Below, piece by piece: positions 1 to 11,554 of a stretch of 64,000 nucleotides of DNA (positions within the stretch are counted from its first letter, which is position 1; each line of letters begins with the position of its first letter). This DNA comes from Uranotaenia lowii (taxonomy: Eukaryota > Arthropoda > Insecta > Diptera > Culicidae). A model generated the notes under the pieces. That model ran no database searches. It was given only the letters and a program-made list of their open reading frames with translations, and was not told the origin of the DNA. The stretch is from positions 159,786,887 to 159,850,886 of the forward strand of contig NC_073693.1 in NCBI RefSeq assembly GCF_029784155.1, read 5' to 3'. The translations under genes were made by a program, and so were the position numbers.

Positions 1-3000
1 ATGTGCATTGTCCATTTAAACAAACCAAAAATCAGTTTTGATCTTAAACAAATTGATTCAAAACCCATGATAGTTGAATTTAATTTGATGAAAAGAGAAA
101 AATATTTAATTTTATATCAAGAGTGCCAGTGATCAAAGTCAAACAAAAAATATTTCAGTTTATTAAAATTCTACCAGTTATCAAAATAAAAGGCTAGAAT
201 AGTCATTTTTTAAGTTGACTATAGTAACTTGCTATATGTATAATACAACTTGTTAAATTCATCATTGAAGCATACTCTAACAAAGGACAGGTTGGGAAAT
301 GTGTGATTATTTGAATGATCAATAAGGTCCTTCGGATGAACTTATAAAAATAAAGAATTCCAAGTTTTGTTGTAAATATTGAAAGCACAATGCAAATACT
401 AATTAAGTTATCATTGAGCATCCAAATCTAGCTTAAAAGTTATAACTTCGAATCATTTTTCGAACTTTTTCATGATTGATTCAAAAAAGTTGATTCAAAA
501 TAATTTAAAAAAAAACAAACGTTTATAAATTTTCAAGCGAAGGTTTTATTGTTCAAAATAATAAGTTGTGAATATTTTGCCACCGTCAATTCAAATAGTG
601 GGCCCTAGAAAAGACCAAAGGTAGCAACTATTTTTTAATATTTTTTTGTAAACTATGTTTTTCTTATTAAAAATTTAGATTTGTAGACTTGTTAGAAAAT
701 TATGTTTCAAAACACACATCTTAAGAAATGACAAACATCGACAAACTTATCGAAAATAAATCAATAATTTGACTTTAAAATTCGATAAAAATATTTTAAA
801 ATTCTAGGAGAAACTGTATTATTAAATTCGGTAATTTTTTATGAAATTAAAAAAAATATATTTTAGAAGGAAATTTGTTCAATAAATACATACGTGTAAC
901 CATTGTTGAACTTTATTATAGAGTTTTATTGATAACTTAAGAAAACGGCATTTTGGTGCGTATGTTTTTGATAAATTTAGTTGATTTTTCCATCCTGAAT
1001 TCGAATCTTTTTGCAGATTTTGTCTATCACCTCTTATTTTGGTGAAATGAAGTTTACAATTTTATAAATGAATCAGTGTTAATGAAATCTATCATAACGG
1101 ATGAGCTAATTAATCTACACAACAGAAAAAGATCTTATTCTGAATTTGTATTTTATACTTGATTCAATTGAGTAATATTTTTTGATATTGAAGATGATTA
1201 TGAATGATCTTTATTGATAACTTATACAGTTTTTAAATATTTAAAAAAAATATCCTTACAAACATTTCTGATAATAATGAAAAAGTGGAAGAAAATGTTT
1301 TATTTTATCCACAAATTTGTTTTTCTGCAAGTTTACAAAAAGATTATTTTTGCTTTAAAAAATACCTTAGATTCAATTTTGTTTCAAACATTTTTTAAAA
1401 ATTTGTTAAAATTAACGTATTTAATATAAAATGAAAAAAGCTAAAAAAAAGAAAACTTTTTAAATTTTTTTTGCAAAAGTCAAAATTATTTGCGGTCTTT
1501 GGGAAAGATATAAATTGATTCAAAACCTGTATTGTAAATTTTTATCTAAAGTTATGTAAAAGCTGCAAAAACTTCTTAAAGTATTTTTATCTATTTTCAA
1601 AAGTTATTTCAAAAACAAAAGCTGATAGAATAAAAAAAAACTAGTCACACAATTGGAATCAGGGATCTCAAATTGATCAAAATTAGCTCTAAAATGTTTT
1701 GCACTACGAAAAAATGTTAATTTGTGGCCTTGTTGAATTTAACAAAACCATTTTGAGAGTGAATTTAAGCATGAAGAGGAACAAGAAATACAAAATTAAA
1801 ATGAGGTTTAAATTGTTTTCTGGAAGAATGTTTCATATTAGCATTAAATTTGTAACGAAATAAAAAAAAATATATTCAAAGGGCTTACTAATAAAGTTAT
1901 GGATACTAGGTTTCAGATTTTTTATTTATTTATTTAATTAGTATTCGATGAATGAATTTTAGTGTTCAAAAAGTTGGTTTCAAATTGTGAACTTTCTCAG
2001 ATTCACCTATTTATAAAAACCCATTCAAATACGAGGTTGGGTTCCTGTGTGTCAAAATTTCTGTTTCGTTACAAAAGGTTTTTAAAAAGCGAATAGAAAT
2101 TTACGATACAATATAAATTTCAATTCGTGCACGTCATATAGTGTTTTGAATTGAAATGTCGTAAGCCTAGAGTGATTAAGGAGTAAATTGTGCGGAGCGA
2201 GCAAATTTTCTGACATGTGTGTTAACACTAATTTTTAAACAAATTTTAAGATAAATTTATTTTCCGTTACTACGGTAAATTTATTTATTGAAATGAAAAT
2301 TTCAATCTGCATGGGGTTGCTTGATTTGTTTACGACACTTGTGTGGTACAAAATATGAGTGAGACTACATTAAAAAAAATAATTATTTTTCTGGTTAACC
2401 TTTCGAAACACTAACAAAATCAAAAACTTTCAACACTTCTAAGCCATTTTTGAACCAATGATGGGTACTTCTGATATGATTTGTTTTAAGAGAGATTTCG
2501 AACAATTTCACAATAAAATGAGAAAAATATCTATTGGAAAAGTCAGTCTGAAAAACTTATGTTATTTTTGTAACAGTTTTGAAGATTTTTGTATGTTTCA
2601 CTACCGTTTTATACTTAAAGACCATTCTTCGCGAGAATAGGAACATTAGAAAATCAAGTGTACCAATGGCCGCGCAGAACTAAATTGTCATTTCTCCACA
2701 GCCTCTTTTTTAACTGTTTATTTTTTCAAGCAAATAATACTTCACTAATAGCTTCGTTCAACGGTTGGTAAAAATCGGTTTCAACTGGTTCCTAGTAGAT
2801 GTTCAACGAGCCAATGTTTTGGTCGAGACTAGTCAGGTCGTTGTTCAATGGAGCAAGTAGAAACTAATCGAAACCAATCAAGCTCGGCAGCAGGATTCGT
2901 TTCGACCTGGTAGAAATCGGTCGAAGTCAATTGGAAAGAGACAGGTGATCAACTGTCAATCCATTTCTACTTGTTTCGACCCGTTTCGACTAAACTTCAT

Positions 3001-3035
3001 TGAACAGACATAATACTCACTTTGGTTAGACATAA
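1..3035. other. AT-rich non-coding DNA, no gene recognised
   Basis: I see no coding region, RNA gene or well-bounded repeat here. The short open frames have low-complexity Lys/Phe/Ile-rich translations typical of AT-rich non-coding DNA. Near 2661 the motif CCAATGGCCGCGCA is roughly mirrored near 4631-4645, so this may be the outer left end of an older element around the 3036-4438 insertion. Confidence 0.6.
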
Positions 3036-4438
3036 TGGCCCTTATTCTGCGCCGCGCATGACGTGACGATAGTCGAGTCACCCAAGTCACTCTATTCCAG
3101 TAGTCGGTTTAGGTGAGGAACGTCACTTCGGATGAACTTTGTGAGCTCTTTACCCTATTCTCGTAGTCACCGTGGGTGAGAATTGTCGCATTCGGGTGAC
3201 GAATTTAGGTGAGAATTGTCGGTACCTTTTCAGGTGGCGACGAGATAGAAATTTAAGGGAAAAATAATGCAAAACTGAATAATTAGACTCTGCATGTTTA
3301 ATCACGTTAAAGTATGACGATTTTAAAAACAATTTGATTAATTTATTCGCAGAAGAGGAGCATTGTCAGAGGAGGCAAATTTTTATACAAAAACGCATAT
3401 ATTTGCGTAGTTTGAATTTAAAAATATTTTTTTTCGTAGTTTTCCCCCCCATCTCTATAAGTAAATTAAATTCACAAATGCCCAGTAGGAAATGAGAAAT
3501 CTTGTTTTATTTGTTTCCAAACTGTATTTTCAAACTGTGATTTGAAAATATGAAATTGGCCTAACAAAAAATAATCTAGGCTAATTAGCTAAATCATTTT
3601 TCAGCAATCAAATCAAGAAAAATTGTGCTCCAAAATAACATTACCTAGTAAAATTTCTACACTAATTAATCCAAATCTGCCAAGAAAATAAATTCGTTTG
3701 CGATGTTGCTGACCAACAAAAGATTCATTGGCTATTGGCGTTGCTGAAAGAGTCGGTAATATTATCACTAGGCGAAAAGCGCCGGTTGCCTTTTTGAATC
3801 ATCATCTATTAATGTATTCGGTCCATGCAAAACTCCTCCACCAGGTGCCTGTAGAGTTGATTGACTTACTGGTTCCTACCAGCATTTAATAGTTTTTTCC
3901 ACATACTGCTGAAATGAAAACGAAAGACAATTCTACTTAAACTGTTTTACTAAACAGCAACTTATTTAACCAACCTGAAACAGCAGCTACGGTTTCGTAT
4001 ATATCCGGAAGTTTAACACTGGTCTTTTAAGGCAACAGCCATCCACTTCTGCGTTTATGTGGATTTTTTTCTCCATTTCGGTGCTGTTTCCGGGCCCACA
4101 TTAAGCTTGTACAGAAATTATGAAAACTCCACTTTTTGCAGCAAAATTTGTCCCATTTTTCGTTCCAATCAGCTTGCTGAAACCGTACAATCCGATACTG
4201 GTCCCGGAAGAAGTGGAATTTTCACTCGTTATTTTAAAATTCAATTTCCAAAACTCGAAATGTAAACACCGGCACAAAAGATCAGCGCAAATTTCGCCAT
4301 TTTGACACATGGGTTCATTCAGTCACTCACCTCTGTCACTTTACCCCCATCGACTCCGGGAATAAGGTGACAGAACTCACGGTGACTCCGAGGTGAGGTG
4401 ACAATCCTCACGTCACGCGCGGCGCAGAATAAGGGCCA
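3036..4438. mobile_element. 1.4-kb non-autonomous TIR DNA element
   Basis: The two ends are inverted copies. The left begins TGGCCCTTATTCTGCGCCGC and the right ends with its complement; they agree over about 30 bases with one difference (GCGCATGACG against GCGCGTGACG). Inside each end are several GTGAC/GTCAC-type repeats and AGGTGA motifs, giving GC-rich subterminal regions around an AT-rich core. No transposase frame is visible, so this is probably a long MITE or a deletion derivative. I could not settle the target duplication; the flanks read CATAA and ATACT. The superfamily is unassigned. Confidence 0.75.
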
Positions 4439-5083
4439 ATACTAAATTTGAAAGACTTGCTTAAAAAGTTGACAACTGGCAAGGAAAATGTTTCTTTGTT
4501 TTTTTTTTCCTGAGCTTCTAACACAAAATAAATTTGTTTCCGGTATGGCAAGTGAACAATACTTAGAAAATGTAAAACACAGAAATTTCCTTTGTTGATT
4601 TACAAATAAAATATTGATTAAAGTTGGAAGTGCGCGGCCACTGGGTCTCGCACAGTAATTAAATTCTTAGTGTATGTTCACGGTTGGTGTTGAAGAAACA
4701 AAACAAAAAATATTAAGTCCTTAACTTGAATTAAAGCAAGAAATTATCGCATTTTAAATTATTCAATGGATAGAAACTACTGAACAATTTATTTAAATTT
4801 AAAAAGCTTATTTTTCGACCTGAAAACAATCTCGTCTTTAATTTGTTGTTGGTTTATGAATAATTCCTCAATACCGGTTTTGTCGGTCTTGACGAAAATG
4901 AAAAACCAAATTCCGGTTTTGGGAAATGGGTTCGGTACTAACATTCCTATTTCTGACTTGTGGGAAAAAAAATAATGGAGCGAATTTTTTGACGTCTTTG
5001 CAAGGCTTCGCCCATTCAAACTCTCATGTATTTCTCATGTTTAAACATATTTATATCATTCGCGACCTACATATATCAACGAT
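4439..5083. other. non-coding spacer
   Basis: There is no convincing gene. The open frame starting near 4926 runs into the MITE that follows and resembles no protein I know. It is treated as chance. Confidence 0.5.
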
Positions 5084-5505
5084 TAGGGTTACCATATCCC
5101 GCAATGCTGTAGAGAGTACAATGAAAAAAATGAACAAAGAATATGTTAGATTTGTGCGCTACGAAGCATTTGAGTACGATATTGCTTTTTTGTTCTTTGA
5201 TAACTGTTCAGGGGTTAATTGCATACTTAAAGGCGCATATAGCACTCACTGTAAAATACTACATATACGAAGATGCCTTCATGAGTATTTAGGAAAGGTA
5301 ATGAAAGTTTTTGTAAGTTGTATTCCTTTCAAATTTCTTGTATAAGATGTGGTAAATACACTGCATATACTGGTACAAACAAGTTAATTTGTTTGATAAA
5401 ATAACTTTCATAAAAAAGAGTACATTTGGTAAAAAGTAGAGTACGCCAATTTCTCGATCGAAAAAAAATACATGTACTCTTAAAAGAGTACGTATGGTAG
5501 CCCTA
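5084..5505. mobile_element. hAT-like MITE with 8-bp target duplication (TIR TAGGGTTACCATA)
   Basis: This 422-bp element starts TAGGGTTACCATA and ends TATGGTAGCCCTA, which are inverted repeats with one difference. The 8-bp sequence TCAACGAT flanks it directly on both sides (5076-5083 and 5506-5513), the signature of hAT-type integration. It has no transposase. Just inside the right end is an AGAGTACGTATGG motif that also occurs at a second, much-interrupted copy ending at 43132. Confidence 0.85.
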
Positions 5506-5542
5506 TCAACGATGCAGTTGGCGGATAGTCATTTAAAAACTT

Positions 5543-5630
5543 ATCCGGTACAACTGTGATCGATGTTTACTCTTGGGCTGGAACTCACGGACATCGGCTC
5601 GGAAAGCAACTGACTTGCCAACTAAGCCCT
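5543..5630 (-). repeat. tRNA-derived SINE head
   Basis: Read on the minus strand, the segment carries an A-box-like TTAGTTGGCAAG near its start and a degenerate B-box GAGTTCCAGCC about 35 bases later, the layout of an internal RNA polymerase III promoter. The same 70-base sequence recurs at 62573-62645, so it is dispersed, not a functional tRNA gene. Confidence 0.55.
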
Positions 5631-6089
5631 TGATTTTTTTATAGGTTAGGTTCAATGTTCTGTATTTGAATTAAATTTTCCCTTGCCCCGAAATATTTCA
5701 TTGGAACTCTCAGAAAACCCACACAAAATGTATACCGGCGTAAACTACAAAATACAAGGAATGCAATGATATATGATAGGCGGATACAACGTTACACGAT
5801 TTCTCTTTAAAACGTGTGACCAACATCTTTTTGCTAAGTGTTAGTGAATCTCGTTTCTAAGCTTTTTAATCAAATTTAAGCTTTTTTGCCTTGACAGCAT
5901 TGGAGATGAAAGCTTAAATCTGATAAAAAAAGGCTTAAATCTGACAAAAAAAGCTTAAATCTGAGAGATGTTCTCCACACGACTTCTATAAGGTTGCATG
6001 TATTTACATCAGTTTTCAAAAATTTTAGCACAAATGACTTGCTCCAGAGGTGGCAACCGGGCGCTTTAGAGAAAACAGCACGTGTAAGG

Positions 6090-6472
6090 CAAGGTTGCCG
6101 AAATCACAGAAAAATCTGTAATTTTACAGAATTTTGAGCGAATTTTCATCACAGAATCTGTGTTACAGAACACAGAATTTTGAAATTTTCACAGATTTCA
6201 CAGAATTTTTAAATTTTGAATGAATTTCCGAAATTTTAATTTCTTGTGGACAGTATCAAATTTAGATTTCTTACTTTGAATTAGAAAAGTATGATAACAT
6301 TAGTAATGGTAATTGATTTTACTCAACTAAAATGGGAAAAAGACCCAATTTACCATGAATTTTCTATGAAATACAAAGAAATAGCATCAAATCCATCACA
6401 GAATTTTTGGGTAAAATCACAGAAGACAGAATTATTTTTCTAAAAAACACAGAATTTTTTTCGACAACCTTG
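6090..6472. mobile_element. hAT-like MITE, copy 1 (TIR CAAGGTTGCC)
   Basis: This 383-bp element has terminal inverted repeats beginning CAAGGTTGCCGAAA and ending TCGACAACCTTG. It is flanked by a perfect 8-bp duplication, GTGTAAGG (6082-6089 and 6473-6480). It is rich in CACAGAATTTT motifs. Two other copies (43232-43611 and 55364-55759) lie in the opposite orientation. No coding capacity. Confidence 0.9.
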
Positions 6473-6499
6473 GTGTAAGGTTGCATGAAGTTTTTCAGC

Positions 6500-6957
6500 A
6501 CGTATCTGGGCCGGACAAATCCGGGCAATTTTATCTTACAACCTGGCAAAATCCGGACATTTGATTTCAAAATTGAAAACCAAAAATCCGGGAAATATCC
6601 GGATAATATCCGGGCAAATTTGGTCAAAACCCAGAAATAACTCATTAAAAATCAAGAAAAATAAATTGAAAACAAAATCTTTCAAATCATATTTTAGGCT
6701 TCAAAAAAAAAACACATTTCACGATTATTTTTATAAAACTTGCTCAAACAATGTCATTCTAGATGCATAAATTAAAAAAATTAACGACATATTTTGATTT
6801 TCTTTCTGGGAAATAAAGTAAATAAATCCGGGCCAAGTCCGGGCTTTTTCAATGTAATCTGGGCAACCGGGCCGTACCGGGGACTTTTGACAAATTTTGT
6901 ATTAAATATTCGGGCAAACCCGGATATAGAACCGGACAATCTGGCACCCTTAAGCAA
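6500..6957. repeat. dispersed repeat with CCGGGC-type motifs
   Basis: The segment contains many short CCGG-bearing motifs (CCGGACA, CCGGGCAA, AACCGGGCC) in both orientations and ends GACAATCTGGCACCCTTAAG. It looks like the body of a non-autonomous DNA transposon, with the other end possibly near 6047 on the far side of the neighbouring MITE. Boundaries are not resolved and there is no coding sequence. Confidence 0.4.
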
Positions 6958-7086
6958 GTGACAGTGACATACAAAGTCCAACATAAAAAAAAACATGGTA
7001 GTTTAGAGAACATGTATTATGAGAGAAACGATATCTGATCCCAATGAATATAAAATATATGGCCACATTGTGGAAAGCTCTGATTT

Positions 7087-7215
7087 TAAGGGGCCGTTCA
7101 CTAATTACGTTAGCACGATTTTGGAAATTTCTAACCATCCCTCACCCCCTGTTAAGACAATGTAAAATTTTTCAAAACCCCCCCTTCCTCCCTTGTAAGA
7201 TCTTACGTTTTTATT
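7087..7215. repeat. dispersed repeat fragment (GGGGCCRTTCA family)
   Basis: It starts GGGGCCGTTCACTAATTACG, passes through C-rich pyrimidine tracts (CCATCCCTCACCCCC) and ends at TAAGATCTTACG. A related copy sits at about 33560-33680, inside the larger TA-flanked element. It is a transposon relic without coding sequence. Confidence 0.5.
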
Positions 7216-7959
7216 CGTTGAGAAATTGACACGTTTTTTTCCAAAATAGCTTAAAAGTATTGAAATTTGTGACATCCATGTTTCAAAGCGAAGCACTTTT
7301 AAAATAAAACATAAAAACCGCATTTGAAGAGCACAATTTATACAAAACAACAGATGAAATGTCATAAACGATTATAGAAAATATTGTTTAAGACGTAGCT
7401 CGTTCGGGGTGACAATAATCTTCAATAATTTTTCTCAATCTAATAAACAATATACAATCTAAATTCTGATTGAAAAAAGAGTGAAAGATCAGGTTAACAC
7501 AAGATACCATAAAAATTGTTTTATTTTTGAGCAGAAAATCATAAACATCTTCAAAAAAAATCATTCTATACTACTAGAACTGGTGCAAAAATGTTTAATG
7601 ACAATTACATTGTCAACTTACCAAAAAACTCAAACTCATTTCAGCGGCAAGCAATAAAGCCTAAGGATTTTTTTTTTTTTTCAAATCGTTTGTAGAATTT
7701 AGAATTGGTAGTGTCTTTTACTGAAAAAACTGTCTAGAAATGATTTTTCAATATTTTTTCTTGATGTAGTCATTTTCAAAATATGTTGGATTTAAATCTT
7801 GGTGTCACAATGCGCCACTTTCCTTTTTGTTCTATAAATTTCTTAATTAAAAAAAATTGTTATGAGAAAAAAACTAAATTTCAGAAGACTTTTATAATGC
7901 TGTTATTTCTGGTGGCATGTTGCTTTGAATTGATTCTCTATAATTTTTATAGAACCAAT

Positions 7960-8155
7960 TTTAACAATTTTGACAATTTTAAATTTTTGACAATTTTGAC
8001 ATTTTTGAACATTTTTACTATTTTTACAATTTTCACAATTTACACAATTTTGACAGAATTGAAAACTTTGACAATTGACAAAAGTGTCAAAAATAACAAA
8101 AATGACCAAAATGACCAATATGAAAAATGACAAAAATGACAAAAATGACATTTCT
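7960..8155. repeat. low-complexity TTTTGACA / TGTCAAAA repeat with inverted halves
   Basis: The left half repeats AATTTTGACA-like units about every 9-12 bases. The right half, after about 8065, carries the complement (CAAAAATGAC units). The strand can therefore fold into a long imperfect hairpin. The open frames on both strands across it follow from this simple composition. Confidence 0.7.
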
Positions 8156-9008
8156 GGAGGCTGGGTTAATTTATCTTATGATTAAACAATCAAGGATGAA
8201 TTGAACTTTATACCTTACTTTCAACAACTTCCAAACAACAAGTCCTTGATTTTGCAAAAGGCAAAAAAACGACAGGTAGAAATGGAATGACCATTTTCTC
8301 GTGCACACTATTACAGGAGAGAGTGGGGCAAGTTGATCATATTTATTAGTGTTCCACATATCTCCATGAACGATTTTTGTTAATGTTCTAAGAACTCTGC
8401 AAGTTTTGTTGTTCAAAATAATAATTCACTGTACTCAAATGATTAGGAGTTTTTTTAATTAATAAAAATTATTCTCTGCTCCCCTAGTTTCCAGCAAAAA
8501 AGTGAAACCTTCTGTTTTTCGAGGAAATCGTTTTTGCGAGCGACCCACATGGTCGGGAAAACGCACTCCATAATGAAAAGTTGACAATAATTCGGTGCCA
8601 TGGGAGCAGCAGCTAAACGAGAGAAAAAAAAAAGACCGTTGATAGTTCGGGTTATAAAATTGGCGGATTCTCGTTTTTTTTATGCCAGGGGTGTGGGACT
8701 TTGGTTTCAATTTCCATATGAAAATTCAAAAGCGCTTTGTGTTTGTGAAATTAAATACCAGTAAATTTAAATTTGTCAGTGCCCGTTTTTTGGCCCATCG
8801 ATTACGGCGATTTAGAGCCTGTAGTGGCTTTTTCTCGTTATCTGAATTAAAATTTATTAATTAAATTTCAATCGATGTTATTTTGTTTTGTTCGCTTGTC
8901 GATGAAAAGGAAGCTCGAATTGAGTGACAAATTGATTTACTGGAATTAAACGAGTACTGATATTTGAAAACTGTTTGATGAAAAGATGCAAACATTGTAT
9001 GCACAATA
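8156..9008. other. non-coding spacer
   Basis: No gene recognised. A GAGTGGGGCAAGTTGATCAT motif near 8321 resembles ends of the TA-flanked elements further right, so a transposon relic is possible. Confidence 0.4.
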
Positions 9009-9823
9009 GACTGAGTCGATTTGGGGTCATTTTTGAATTTCTCAAACTCTGGGGTCTTAAAAGCTTCGTTTTGGTCCAAAACTCATCCAAGATTTTTTGC
9101 AGAATTTTTAAGTAACGTTTACATGAGTAAATTTGAACTTTTAGGTTTCTATGGGAAAATTGAATATTTTGTACTGAAAAATCAACATCATTTTTGTTTC
9201 TTCTGTGAAACCGAGCCTGCTAATGGTTTTTGTGCCAATTTATAAATTTCTTCTAGGAAATTTTCCGCTGAACAGTTTTGTCGAATACCATAACTTCGTA
9301 TCTTTTTAGACAAAAAAGTTATTAGCTGTTCAACAGGTGTATGTCTTTTTGGATTGATAAACCATGAATTCAATTGACACCCCTGCTTGTGCCCCACGAA
9401 GTATGGCATGAAAAGTGGTCTTGCAATACTTCGCTAGACACCCAGCAGGGGTGTAAGTTGATTTTTTTTGTTTATCAATGCCAAAAGACATCCACCTGTT
9501 GAACAGCTAAAAACTTTTTTGTTTAATAAGATACGCAGTTATGATATTCGACAAAGTTGTTCAGCGGAAAATTTCCTGTAAGAAATTTATAAATTGGCAC
9601 AAAAACCATTAGCAGGCTCGGTTCCACAGAAGAAACAAAAATGATGTTGATTTTTCAGTACAAAATATTCAATTTCCCCATACAAACCTAAAAGTTCAAA
9701 TTTACTCATGTAAACATTACTTAAAAATTCCGCATAAAATCATGGATGAGTTTTGGACCGAAACGAAGCTTTTAAGACCCCAGGGTTTGAGAAATTCAAA
9801 AATGACCCCAAATCGACTCAGTC
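9009..9823. mobile_element. fold-back (giant palindrome) element of about 815 bp
   Basis: The left half (9009 to about 9416) reappears as an imperfect reverse complement in the right half (about 9417-9823). Matching landmarks include GACTGAGTCGATTTGGGGTC at the outer ends, AAGCTTCGTTTTGG, TTTACATGAGTAAATTTGAA, GAAATTTTCCGCTGAACA and GCTGTTCAACAGGTG near the centre. The flanks are TA on both sides (9007-9008 and 9824-9825), suggesting an IS630/Tc1-mariner-type target. The arms differ by scattered substitutions, so it is not an assembly inversion. No protein is encoded. Confidence 0.85.
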
Positions 9824-11554
9824 TAATGCACAACTTCAAAAAAATCCACTGAAAGAGTGGTTTAGAACAAAACTAGCTAGTTTCAAGTTCTCTCAAAAAC
9901 GTGTGAATATTTTTAAGTAGTTTATTTACAAAAATTCTGCTTAACCTTGAAATAATGGTAATATCATGCAAGATTGTATAATTTTAGAAAAATAAGATAA
10001 ATATGCAAAATAATGCAAAATATTGCAAGAAATACAAATTTGATATTATATTTCAAGTTGATTTTGGTGAACTATTTTCCGAAAAAAATGAAAATGTCAA
10101 CCAAGTTCCTATTCTTGATCTATTAGAAACGTGGTAAGAATTCAAAAAAATCAGTAGTCAATTTCGAATGCCATAAAGATGGTAAAACGACTATAATCGA
10201 AACAAAAAAAAACTAGTCAAATTAGAATAATGTAGCCGAATGATGTCTAGGAATCAATTTTGAGTTACGTTACAAGGTTTTGAAAACTAAAAATTGTGTA
10301 TGAATCAATTAAGAACTTAGGGAGATAAAACGGTTTGAAGCGAGGAATTAAAAGATTTACACTTTAGAAGTCACAAGGCAGTTTCTTTGTCTGGGCTTTC
10401 AGGGAGCATCTCTAACGAAGTAATGAAAAAAATTATTGAAAACTCTGTGAGTTTATAAGGTGTACCATAATGTCCATAATATTGCTTTTATTTGGATGCG
10501 CCCGAAAAAACTTACAAGCCTTCTATATAGTTGTTTTTGACATTTCTTACGCACACTTGCTGACCGTGTACAGATGAGACGGGACAATTAACATCAAAAA
10601 CTGTCGGTACAAAAAACGAACACATGGTCATTTTTGAGGTTAATTGTCCCAAAACTGAAAAGGCTTGGTTAAACAAACAGCATAATATCACGAACACTAC
10701 CAGCGGCAAATAGGACTATTTTCAAATAAAGTTAGCTCGACACTCTAAAGAAGATGAGGGGTAAAAGCGTAAACGTATTGGAGATGAAGTGATTTTTTTT
10801 TATTTGAATCACGGATTTTCAACCAAATATGTCGTATCGACACTCTAGGGCTGATGAGGGATATAAGCGTAAGAGTATTGGGGACGCTGTGATTTTTTTT
10901 CGAATCACGCATTTTCAACCTCCAACTGAACAGGTTCCAAGACATTTTAAGGTTCCTAAACTATAATTCATGTCAAAATCGGTTGGAAAAACAAGAAAGA
11001 TACATCGGACTTAGTAAATTGACACTCCGTGAAGAATAAAGGGTTAAAAAATCCTAAAGAGGCGGGGGGTTTAGAAAACGTAAGTATTTTTATTGATATT
11101 TTTTTTTTTTCCTAAAACTTTAAAAACTATATAAAATTAAACAAATTTATAATTTGGAGAAAATTTTTTTTGGAAATTCTTAAATTATTTCTACAAATTT
11201 TGAAATTCTAGTTGGATGAGCAAACACAAACATCATATATTCTAGACTGATGAATTGTTTCGTGGAAGTTGGCAAAATCCGTTTTGAAGATTTTTTTTTT
11301 TGTAATTTCTCAACAAATAGAAATAGATAAACAAATAGAAAATAAACTTTTTTTTAGTCCAGAAAGTCGATTAAGGTTTTGACTTTTTCTCACTGTTTAA
11401 ATCATATCACAAATCACGACTCATGGGGGGGTTTTAATGACTGATTTTTATCTACGATTTTTTGTCCAACAATGCATGGATATTAAAAAAACACAAATAA
11501 TGTTTGTATCTATATAAATCTTAATTATAAAGTATTTTTACATTGAAAATTTTT
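9824..11554. other. non-coding spacer with a 90-bp tandem duplication
   Basis: Nothing coding is supported. At about 10735-10925 there are two diverged tandem copies of a roughly 90-bp unit (TCGACACTCTA...GATGAGGG...AAGCGTAA...GTATTGG...GTGATTTTTTTT...ACGxATTTTCAACC). Confidence 0.5.

Noticed and set aside
4926..5345. 139-residue open frame
   Set aside because: It spans the border between unique sequence and a MITE, has no domain, and is explained by chance in AT-rich DNA.
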